From Caldifarciminota bacterium (lineage in GTDB: Bacteria > Hydrothermota > Hydrothermia > B15-G9), in contig WGAI01000060.1 in NCBI GenBank assembly GCA_015489175.1, positions 1 through 33,333 on the forward strand: a DNA stretch of 33,333 nt, read 5' to 3'. Position numbers and translations under genes: made by a program. Shown here piece by piece: positions 7,255 through 13,362 of this stretch (positions are counted from its first letter, which is position 1; every line of letters starts with the position of its first letter). The notes under the pieces were generated by a model. The model saw nothing but the letters and a program-made list of their open reading frames with translations. It had not been told where the DNA came from and did no database searches.

Positions 7255-7292
7255 ATCCGCCCAACATTACAAAAAAAACGGAGGTAATAGGC

Positions 7293-7961
7293 ATGGGGCT
7301 TCTCTCGAAACAGGATGCGGATTTTTTAAGACAACTCTTTGAGAAAGAGCTTGTGAAGGATGTGAATATCCTTCATTTCACTCAGCATCTTGAGTGCCAG
7401 TATTGCCGTGAGACAAAGATGATACTTGAGGAAGTGGCTGAGCTCTCTGATAAGATCCATCTTGATACACATAACTATCTTGAAGATCAAGAGCTTGCCA
7501 AGCAATACAACATCGACAAAATCCCTGCCACATTGATACTTGATTCTGAGAAGAAAAACTATGGAATCCGCTATTTCGGCATTCCCTCTGGATACGAGTT
7601 CACGACCCTGATTGAGGATATCAAGATGGTGTCGAAAGGCGATTCCGGACTTTCAGAGCTCACCCGGAAAGTGTTGGCGCAGCTAACAACCGATCTTCAC
7701 ATTCAGGTTTTCATCACACCGACATGTCCGCACTGTCCGAAAATGGTGAAACTGGCACACCAGATGGCTTTCGAAAGCGAGCGCATTGTGGCCGATATGA
7801 TAGAGTCGATCGAGTTCCCCCATCTGGCGAACAAATACAATGTGTATGCTGTGCCTAAGGTCATCATAAACGATTCGGTGGAATTTGAAGGCGCATTGCC
7901 CGAACACATGGTCATAGAATACATCGCATTGGCCGGCAATCTCGATCTGGACAAAATTTAG
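7293..7961 (+). CDS. Protein disulfide oxidoreductase with two thioredoxin folds (PDO/glutaredoxin-like)
   Basis: 222 residues with two thioredoxin-like halves, each with a CxxC: Cys35-Gln-Tyr-Cys38 and Cys145-Pro-His-Cys148. The cis-Pro loops are KIPATLI and AVPKVII. This is the layout of the PDO family of thermophiles and anaerobes and of the AhpF N-terminal domain; it transfers reducing equivalents to or makes disulfides in cytoplasmic proteins. There is no signal peptide. The ATG at 7293 is chosen for its CGGAGGTAATAGG ribosome binding site and because the promoter ends at 7254; an in-frame ATG at 7179 is upstream of the promoter. The gene is monocistronic, ending at the hairpin at 7991. 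The operator suggests redox-responsive control (inference). Confidence 0.85.
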   Translation: MGLLSKQDADFLRQLFEKELVKDVNILHFTQHLECQYCRETKMILEEVAELSDKIHLDTHNYLEDQELAKQYNIDKIPATLILDSEKKNYGIRYFGIPSGYEFTTLIEDIKMVSKGDSGLSELTRKVLAQLTTDLHIQVFITPTCPHCPKMVKLAHQMAFESERIVADMIESIEFPHLANKYNVYAVPKVIINDSVEFEGALPEHMVIEYIALAGNLDLDKI

Positions 7962-7990
7962 TCTTTTCGATTGTAATTGAGCGGGTTTAG

Positions 7991-8015
7991 GGACGGGGCA
8001 TTTGCCCCGTCCTTT
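7991..8015 (+). terminator. Rho-independent terminator of the disulfide oxidoreductase gene
   Basis: GGACGGGGCA (7991-8000) pairs perfectly with TGCCCCGTCC (8003-8012), followed by TTTT. It lies 30 bases after the stop codon and just before the 3' end of the convergent outer-membrane gene. Confidence 0.85.
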
Positions 8016-8020
8016 TAGTT

Positions 8021-8812
8021 TCAGAGGGAATACACTATGGAGAGGGCGAGGTTTTCCCTGAACTGCACCTTATCGATTTGGTCTCTGTCGTAAAGCCATT
8101 GGGCGTAAATCTGAAGTTTTATGAGTTTTGTTACCGTTATCTGTATTGTGTTCTCGAAATTGACATCTGGAGATCTCCAGGTCTGACCGGACGGATTGAA
8201 ACTATACAATGCCTTGAAAACCCTTAAGTTGCTTTTGTATAGCATATTTTTTGCGAGGTTAAAGTTAGCCGACGCTACAAATTCGAGGCCACCGTCTATT
8301 GGAACGCTCCCCGTGTCCGCCCTATTCACTACCTCCTTGAACGATAGGCCGAGCCTCGCTGTCACAGTGTTGGAATCATTTGGCGAGTAAATGTCCCGTG
8401 CCGCTCCGAACGACTCAGTGAGTGTCGCAGGGTTCAAATAGAGCTTTTGGTCGTTATCGTAAAACTGCGTCAGCACCCTCGCTGATGCGAACGGGTCTAT
8501 CGGCCAGCCCATCGTGAGCTTCAGAACAGCTTCGTTCTCGAGCTTATCCGATGATTTTATCGGCGGTTTCCACTTTTTGCTTTCCGCATCCTGTGTGTAA
8601 GTCTGTCCGAATGCCATAGACAGGTTGTTGGTAAACAAAACCTTTGAGCTGAGCGATTTTTTCAGGCCGAGGTTGAGGAATGCCGTCCATGATATAGCTC
8701 CTGCGTCGCCGCTCTGCCACGACTGGCTGTAATAACTCTGGTTTATGTTAATCCCTGTGCTGAAAGCGTTTACCCAGCCTGCTATCAGCATTGCTGTTAC
8801 CAATGTGTTCAT
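8021..8812 (-). CDS. DUF3078-like outer-membrane beta-barrel protein
   Basis: 263 residues. A signal peptide MNTLVTAMLIAGWVNA is followed by alternating beta strands: SWTAFLNLGLKKSLSSKVLFTN, EAVLKLTMGW, VTARLGLSFKEVV, LEFVASANFNLAKNM, and a last strand NLALSIVYSL. An early NQSYYSQSWQSGDAGAISW and a middle NPATLTESFGA match DUF3078 proteins, which are outer-membrane proteins of the FCB group. I chose ATG 8812, as AGGAGG is 6 bases upstream; ATG 8818 abuts that site and an ORF start at 8887 precedes a terminator. It is separated from the regulator operon by the terminator at 8844-8874, whose T-run also contains TATAAT. Barrel character is good; the DUF3078 label is moderate; function unknown. 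Confidence 0.65.
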   Translation of the reverse strand: MNTLVTAMLIAGWVNAFSTGININQSYYSQSWQSGDAGAISWTAFLNLGLKKSLSSKVLFTNNLSMAFGQTYTQDAESKKWKPPIKSSDKLENEAVLKLTMGWPIDPFASARVLTQFYDNDQKLYLNPATLTESFGAARDIYSPNDSNTVTARLGLSFKEVVNRADTGSVPIDGGLEFVASANFNLAKNMLYKSNLRVFKALYSFNPSGQTWRSPDVNFENTIQITVTKLIKLQIYAQWLYDRDQIDKVQFRENLALSIVYSL

Positions 8813-8843
8813 CTCCATCCTCCTGTTTGGCAAGTCAACAATT

Positions 8844-8874
8844 ATAAAAGCCTGCCCGAATTTATCGGACAGGC
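8844..8874 (-). terminator. Rho-independent terminator of the protease/regulator operon
   Basis: On the minus strand GCCTGTCCGA (8874-8865) pairs with TCGGGCAGGC (8859-8850) with one mismatch, followed by TTTTAT. It lies 26 bases after the stop of the winged-helix regulator. The TATAAT in its tail may serve as the -10 box of the next gene. Confidence 0.75.
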
Positions 8875-8899
8875 CAAATAGATGCACAAGACTCGCGAT

Positions 8900-9220
8900 T
8901 CAGTCCCCAGACTTCAAAGTGGAATAGATCTGTTTCACGGATTTGAGATACTGGTCGAGCGCTTTTCTGCCCTCGGCTGTGATTTTGTAAATTGTCATCG
9001 GTTTCTTGCCAACAAATTTCTTCTGGACATAGACATAGCCCGCTTCCTCAAGTTTGCTTACATGTGCCGATAGGTTTCCCCGTGAGAGGCCGGTCATGTT
9101 GAGCAGGTATTTGAAATCGGCCTCCTCCACGCCGTAAAGGACTGCCATGATCGCAAGCCGCGCGGGTTCATGAATTACCCTGTCCAGATTTTTAATGTTC
9201 TGAAACACATTTTTACTCAT
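8900..9220 (-). CDS. Winged-helix transcriptional regulator (HTH_34 / MarR-ArsR-like)
   Basis: 106 residues, a single winged-helix domain: HEPARLAIMAVLYGVEEAD, KYLLNMTGLSRGNLSAHVSKLEEAGYV as helix-turn-helix, and YVQKKFVGKKPMTIYKITAEGRKAL as wing and last strand. This is the HTH_34 family of short dimeric regulators without a ligand domain. It overlaps the membrane-protein gene by 8 bases and is the last gene of the operon before the terminator. The palindrome in the operon promoter (10913-10928) is a good candidate for its own binding site, which would make the operon self-controlled; that is inference. There is no metal-binding Cys/His set. Confidence 0.85.
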   Translation of the reverse strand: MSKNVFQNIKNLDRVIHEPARLAIMAVLYGVEEADFKYLLNMTGLSRGNLSAHVSKLEEAGYVYVQKKFVGKKPMTIYKITAEGRKALDQYLKSVKQIYSTLKSGD

Positions 9221-9806
9221 TTTTGCGATGCTCCCTCATGAATCTGTAGGAAACAACTCCGCCTATCGTCACCATGATGGCACCCATGATGATGAGCGAT
9301 ATGGGTATGCAGTTAGTTGAGTTGCCGGTGAGGGTAACGGCGGGCGGCACGGCTGCAAGCAAAATCCCCTCGAATATTAGCCTGTTTACATTCCAGAAGA
9401 TGCCCACCCACAGCAGGATTATGAAAGAAAAGGCCGAAATGGAGAGCCATGGCGGGATGTTGTCGATAAGGATTGTGGCAGTTAACAGGATGAACAGGGC
9501 GATCGAGATAGCATATCTGATTGCCCCACTGGTTCCTTTATCTTGCTTTTGAGGCTTGAAATAGCCCGTTATCGGCACAACTAACCTGTTTTTGAGCCAC
9601 CTTATCGCATACGGAGAGAGTGCAATAACCAAAATCTGCGCTGCAACAATGACATACCTGTAAGCCGGTCTCGGTGAACCGGACAGCAAGAACTGAAGTC
9701 CACCGGATAGAATGAGTACAATTCCCGTTATGAACTCAGCGATGCCGTCTTTCCACCACATACTCCGAGATGATTTTATAAGCTCATCCAGATTTGTCCC
9801 TGTCAT
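9213..9806 (-). CDS. Integral membrane protein of a protease-regulator operon
   Basis: 197 residues with about six hydrophobic helices: EFITGIVLILSGGLQFLLSG, YVIVAAQILVIALSPYAI, YAISIALFILLTATILI, WLSISAFSFIILLWVGIF, IFEGILLAAVPPAVTL and PISLIIMGAIMVTIGGVV. The start at 9806 gives a 4-base ATGA overlap with the protease stop and a GGAGG site 8 bases upstream; an upstream GTG at 9815 overlaps that site. I do not recognise a characterised family. Small membrane proteins of this size often travel with HTH_34 regulators. A role as a sensor, or as a target or inhibitor of the protease, is possible but unproven. Confidence 0.75.
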   Translation of the reverse strand: MTGTNLDELIKSSRSMWWKDGIAEFITGIVLILSGGLQFLLSGSPRPAYRYVIVAAQILVIALSPYAIRWLKNRLVVPITGYFKPQKQDKGTSGAIRYAISIALFILLTATILIDNIPPWLSISAFSFIILLWVGIFWNVNRLIFEGILLAAVPPAVTLTGNSTNCIPISLIIMGAIMVTIGGVVSYRFMREHRKNE

Positions 9807-10879
9807 TTTGACCACCTCCTTGCAATGTCTATTGTTTTACCGAAATCCACACGGCCATAACCCGTGTATGGATCAAAGCCGGGATCGCCGATGTCGTGAG
9901 CACCTCTTTCAATTACCTCAACCACTTCGGCTGCGGTCAGATCTGGCCTGACCGATCTGACAAGAGCGGCAAGGGCGCTGACCACTGCGGTTGCAAGCGA
10001 TGTGGCGCCGCACTCAATTGTGTCCCTGATGGAACTGAATTCCATGTCCTCTGGCCCCATCGGCGAATCATCGGCTTTATAGAACCTCTCCTCATGGGGG
10101 ACAGCCACCACAATGGATTCGCAGGGCGCGACAACCGTCAACCTGTTGCCGTAATTTGACCCCTGCTGAATCCCGTTAACCGTTTCCGTCCATCTTTCGT
10201 CGTCGAGTTTTGCGGCGCCCACGACGATGATGTTTTTAAGACCTTCGCCCGGATAATCTTCATATTTAGATGCAGAATTACCCGCACCTATCACGATGAC
10301 CACATCGTGGTAAGCCGCATAGCTGAAAGCCGAATCCAGCTCAGACGACTTTTTGAGTAACCCGCTGATGTTGATGACCTTTGCACCGTGATCCACAAGA
10401 TAGCGTATCCCTTCTGCCGTGGCCCGTTCGATATGATTCTGCCATTTCACGGCGAACCTCGTCAGCTCAGGCGCGTGTTTTACCATCTCCTTCTGGAACA
10501 GCCTTATGTCCCCATCGGGATGTTCTTTATCAAATTGTTTTCTGAGAATCAAAAGCTTGTGTTTGATCACACCTGTTGAAGCCGCCAGCTCACTGCATCC
10601 CGGCGCAAGCGAACGGATGACACTCGCCACCATAGTCCCGTGAGCCACTATCTCATAAATCTCAGTGTGGTATGCCCCATCCGCGAAGTAGCCGGGAGAT
10701 AGGACATCCCTCAGATCCGGATGAAAAAAGTCAAATCCCATGTCGATTATCCCAACTGTGATTAAAGAATCGCCCCGCGTGTAATTCCATGCATAATTTG
10801 CATTTACGACATCCATGAACCTCGCCTTGTATGGATTTCCGTTCATGGTGATTACGATTGCCATAAGCAGGTTGTTCAT
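9803..10879 (-). CDS. Subtilisin-like serine protease (peptidase S8)
   Basis: 358 residues. The full catalytic set is present: Asp46 (VGIIDMGFD), His80 (VAHGTMVAS), oxyanion Asn201 (IGAGNSAS) and Ser294 (GATSLATA, where most members have GTSMA). It has no clear pro-domain: the catalytic Asp comes 46 residues after the start, and the only hydrophobic N-terminal stretch, LLMAIVIT, is short, so export is doubtful. About 60 charged residues between His80 and the substrate strand (VINISG, 169-174) form an insertion. AGGAGGG lies 6 bases before the ATG. It heads an overlapping operon with a membrane protein and a winged-helix regulator, which suggests regulated proteolysis linked to the envelope and not digestion of food protein. 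Confidence 0.88.
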   Translation of the reverse strand: MNNLLMAIVITMNGNPYKARFMDVVNANYAWNYTRGDSLITVGIIDMGFDFFHPDLRDVLSPGYFADGAYHTEIYEIVAHGTMVASVIRSLAPGCSELAASTGVIKHKLLILRKQFDKEHPDGDIRLFQKEMVKHAPELTRFAVKWQNHIERATAEGIRYLVDHGAKVINISGLLKKSSELDSAFSYAAYHDVVIVIGAGNSASKYEDYPGEGLKNIIVVGAAKLDDERWTETVNGIQQGSNYGNRLTVVAPCESIVVAVPHEERFYKADDSPMGPEDMEFSSIRDTIECGATSLATAVVSALAALVRSVRPDLTAAEVVEVIERGAHDIGDPGFDPYTGYGRVDFGKTIDIARRWSK

Positions 10880-10910
10880 CTCATCCCTCCTATTTAGTAA
10901 ACTTGTTTGT

Positions 10911-10938
10911 ATTGTAAACTAATTTACATAAATGTCAA
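10911..10938 (-). promoter_or_regulatory. Promoter with palindromic operator of the protease operon
   Basis: On the minus strand, -35 TTGACA (10938-10933) is perfect and -10 TACAAT (10916-10911) follows after 16 bases. The spacer is filled by the perfect palindrome TGTAAA-CTAA-TTTACA (10913-10928). A partial copy, TTAGTAAAC (10894-10902), lies just downstream near the expected start site. A dimeric repressor bound here would exclude the polymerase; the operon's own regulator is the obvious candidate. Confidence 0.75.
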
Positions 10939-10979
10939 TGGGGGTTTTTGATAAGTGATGTTACGGTCATCTGTCGTTT

Positions 10980-10988
10980 GGGGGGGGG
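10980..10988. repeat. Homopolymeric G9 tract
   Basis: Nine consecutive G bases lie 26 bases upstream of the -35 box of the OLD-family nuclease gene. Such tracts are prone to slippage; any phase-variation role is conjecture from one sequence. Confidence 0.9.
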
Positions 10989-10989
10989 C

Positions 10990-11043
10990 ACTGTAATGCA
11001 CTTTGTACAGTTTGTTGACCTCCATAAATCTCTGAATTATAAT
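10990..11043 (+). promoter_or_regulatory. Promoter and possible operator of the OLD-family nuclease gene
   Basis: -35 TTGACC (11015-11020) and a perfect -10 TATAAT (11038-11043) are 17 bases apart. Just upstream, ACTGTA (10990-10995) and TACAGT (11006-11011) form a 6-base inverted repeat with a 10-base gap. The start near 11050 gives a leader of about 40 bases with AAGGAGG before the ATG. Confidence 0.7.
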
Positions 11044-11091
11044 GTCATGCATGGTTGCGTGAGCTATTTACCTTAGAAGGAGGACTTAAAT

Positions 11092-12672
11092 ATGCTTGAT
11101 GCATTAGATCGGGAATTGCGACTTGTGTGGGATCAGCTTCGTGGTAAAAAAAAGCATCTTACTTATTTTTTAGAAGAGATATCGCTCGAGAATATCCGTT
11201 CTTTTCGCAAAAAGGTTAAAATAAAATTCGATTATCCTGTAAGTGTGTTAGGCGGCGAAAATGCATCTGGAAAAACCACGGTTATTATGGCAGCTGCCTG
11301 TGCATACGATAATCCCGATGGACGTATTTACCCTTCTAATGTGTTTCCGAGGTTTTTGCCGAAGGAGGAAGATTTTCCAAAAGATGAACTTATGGGAGCT
11401 GCATTGGAATTCACTTATACTCATGAAGGGAAGATTTTGCAAATGTTGTGGAAACAGGGTAAAGATGGGCGCTGGAATAAAAGTTTCTTTGGTCGCAAAA
11501 GAGCTTCATGGCCGAAAAGAAGAGTTTATCTCAGGACTTTAGCTCAGCTTACACATCCTTCAGAGATCAGAAAATTCATAACATTGGCGCAGAAAAAGGA
11601 TCTCCACATAGAGGCTGTCGATCCATATTTCATTTCATTGGCGGAGCGTGTATTGGAGACAAACTATGGTGAAGTTCTCAGAATTTTGCGTGAACAGGAA
11701 GACAAAGGGTTGCTCTTTGCTAAACTATCTAACAAAACAAAGTATTCTGAGTTTCACATGGCGGCGGGGGAAAGGTCAGTTTTGCGATTATCTTTAGTCC
11801 TTGCCAAGCCTGAAATGGAAAATGCGTTGGTTTTAATAGATGAAATCGAGAACAGTTTGCATCCTTATGTGCAGAAGAAACTTATGCTTGAGCTTCAGAG
11901 GCTCGCTTTACGGAAATCCTTGCAGTTTATCATAACCACTCACAGCCCTGTCGTTTTAAACGCCGTCCCACCAGAAGGCCGGATAATACTTCAGAGGACT
12001 GACGAGGGGGCAAAAGTCATTCCGCCGTTTATAGATCTCGTCGAAAGAGCACTTTACGGGCAGACTGAAAGGAAATTAAAGATCTTATGCGAAGACCGAG
12101 TGAGTGCAGAGATCATCCGTGGTGTCCTTGATATCCTCATCCCTAAACTTCGGATTGCTCATGAAGACATTGAGATAGGGCACGACACCGGGAAAACGGA
12201 ATTTAAACACCATCTTTCTACCATCTTGAAATTTGGCATGGAAAGGGAATTCATATTTATCCTTGATGGAGATGCTCATAATATCGCTTACGAATTAAAG
12301 AGGATTCATCCATACCTGCGTGTTTTGCTCCTACCCGGCAGAAAACCTCCAGAGGAATGGATTTTAGATGTGCTTGAAAAGCATGGCTCCGATTATGTAG
12401 GACTTATACCTGTCGAGAATGAGGAAGTGTTGAGAAGGTTCCTTAGAAGAGTTGATTCAATTTATGCAGCCTCAACTGGTGATAGGCGTGCAATAGCGAA
12501 GGAAAAATATCGCACATTTGTGAGTTACTTCTCACTCACTGAAGAACAACTTGCAAGAATAGTTGCGAGACACGAGATGGAAAAACATAGAGGGGAGATT
12601 GTCGAGTTTTCTGAGCAGCTGGAAGACGCTATAAATTCGTGGCGAAGCCCGGAGTTTCGTCGCTTCGTGTGA
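11092..12672 (+). CDS. OLD-family endonuclease: ABC-type ATPase fused to TOPRIM nuclease
   Basis: 526 residues. The N-terminal ATPase begins with ISLENIRSFRKK and has Walker A GENASGKT (55-62), a signature AAGERS (224-229), Walker B LVLIDEIE (246-253) and an H-loop TTHSP (282-286). The TOPRIM domain follows: KILCED (330-335) with the acidic residue Glu334, then FIFILDGDAH with Asp392 and Asp394. OLD-family proteins are DNA nucleases; relatives include GajA of the Gabija defence system and phage P2 Old. Here it stands alone: no UvrD-type helicase (GajB) or other partner is adjacent, and the neighbours face away. The gene looks AT-richer than the protease and GH18 genes beside it, which would fit acquisition by transfer. 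A defence role is inference. Confidence 0.82.
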   Translation: MLDALDRELRLVWDQLRGKKKHLTYFLEEISLENIRSFRKKVKIKFDYPVSVLGGENASGKTTVIMAAACAYDNPDGRIYPSNVFPRFLPKEEDFPKDELMGAALEFTYTHEGKILQMLWKQGKDGRWNKSFFGRKRASWPKRRVYLRTLAQLTHPSEIRKFITLAQKKDLHIEAVDPYFISLAERVLETNYGEVLRILREQEDKGLLFAKLSNKTKYSEFHMAAGERSVLRLSLVLAKPEMENALVLIDEIENSLHPYVQKKLMLELQRLALRKSLQFIITTHSPVVLNAVPPEGRIILQRTDEGAKVIPPFIDLVERALYGQTERKLKILCEDRVSAEIIRGVLDILIPKLRIAHEDIEIGHDTGKTEFKHHLSTILKFGMEREFIFILDGDAHNIAYELKRIHPYLRVLLLPGRKPPEEWILDVLEKHGSDYVGLIPVENEEVLRRFLRRVDSIYAASTGDRRAIAKEKYRTFVSYFSLTEEQLARIVARHEMEKHRGEIVEFSEQLEDAINSWRSPEFRRFV

Positions 12673-12786
12673 AAACGATGGGTAGCGTGCCGTAAAAAAG
12701 AAGCCGTCCTATCCGGTTCCTGCCCTCTACTGATTATCCGTGGCTAAGAGTGAAAAATTGTTTCTTCCTTCTTCAACCTGTTATTT

Positions 12787-13362
12787 TCACTTATTGCCTA
12801 ACCGTCCGCTTTCGGAGAAAACCTCGTTTATCCAATCCCTAACCTCAAAACGAACGCGTTTCCTCGTCCTCTCGCTGACCTCCAGCAACCTGACCCTGTC
12901 GTTGATGCCCCATTTATCGATTAGGTGCACCTTTTTCAGCTGGATGGTCCCCAGCACGGGTGGTCTGTGGGCCCTTAAAAGCTTTCTGACCCTCTGCCCG
13001 AAAGGCTTTGACAGCAGCTCCATGCCCCCGATCTCGTCTATGACAATAAGGTCGGCCTGCCGCACCGCCTTCTCGAGCACCGGAATTACAAGCTCTTCGA
13101 AGTGTTTGACATACACCTTGTATTTTCCGTAAGGCTGGAAGACACCGTCTGGCCCCTTTCCAAGCCCGGCAAGCCGCCCACTTTTGCGATAGGGCAGCAC
13201 TTTCACTGTGAACCCGACCCGTTGACCTTCGCGCCGTATTTCCTCGGTGTAGAACCCATAAACTGACAGGCCGAGCCCGAGAGCCATCTCGATGCTCTCC
13301 TTTATCAGGGTAGTTTTGCCTGAGCCCGGCCTGCCGGTTATAAGCAAATGTTTAACGAACAT
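12787..13362 (-). CDS. Nucleoside-triphosphatase THEP1-type (NTPase_1 family)
   Basis: 191 residues, the typical length. Walker A ITGRPGSGKTTL (8-19), an early GFYTEEIRREGQRVGF (36-51), and the Walker B region LIVIDEIGGMEL (105-116) are the family marks. Members hydrolyse ATP, GTP and other NTPs slowly; the cellular role is not known. The ATG lies 11 bases inside the 3' end of the GH18 gene and has no good ribosome binding site, so it depends on coupled translation. A second, related NTPase is at 18103-18585. Confidence 0.88.
   Translation of the reverse strand: MFVKHLLITGRPGSGKTTLIKESIEMALGLGLSVYGFYTEEIRREGQRVGFTVKVLPYRKSGRLAGLGKGPDGVFQPYGKYKVYVKHFEELVIPVLEKAVRQADLIVIDEIGGMELLSKPFGQRVRKLLRAHRPPVLGTIQLKKVHLIDKWGINDRVRLLEVSERTRKRVRFEVRDWINEVFSESGRLGNK

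Larger units (their letters stand above)
6940..7292. other. 353-base intergenic regulatory region between divergent genes
   Basis: It separates the minus-strand Csm5-like/pilin genes from the plus-strand disulfide oxidoreductase gene. It holds a 9-base inverted repeat (6987-7025), an 11-base tandem repeat (7034-7055), and an operator plus promoter (7219-7254). An in-frame ATG at 7179 lies upstream of that promoter and is not used. I see no RNA gene in it. Confidence 0.6.

Noticed and set aside
7179-7292. N-terminal extension of the disulfide oxidoreductase
   Set aside because: The promoter (7226-7254) and a strong ribosome binding site lie downstream of that ATG, so the gene starts at 7293.
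4793-7292. CRISPR array expected near the RAMP-like genes
   Set aside because: No series of direct repeats with regular spacers is present here or elsewhere in the window.
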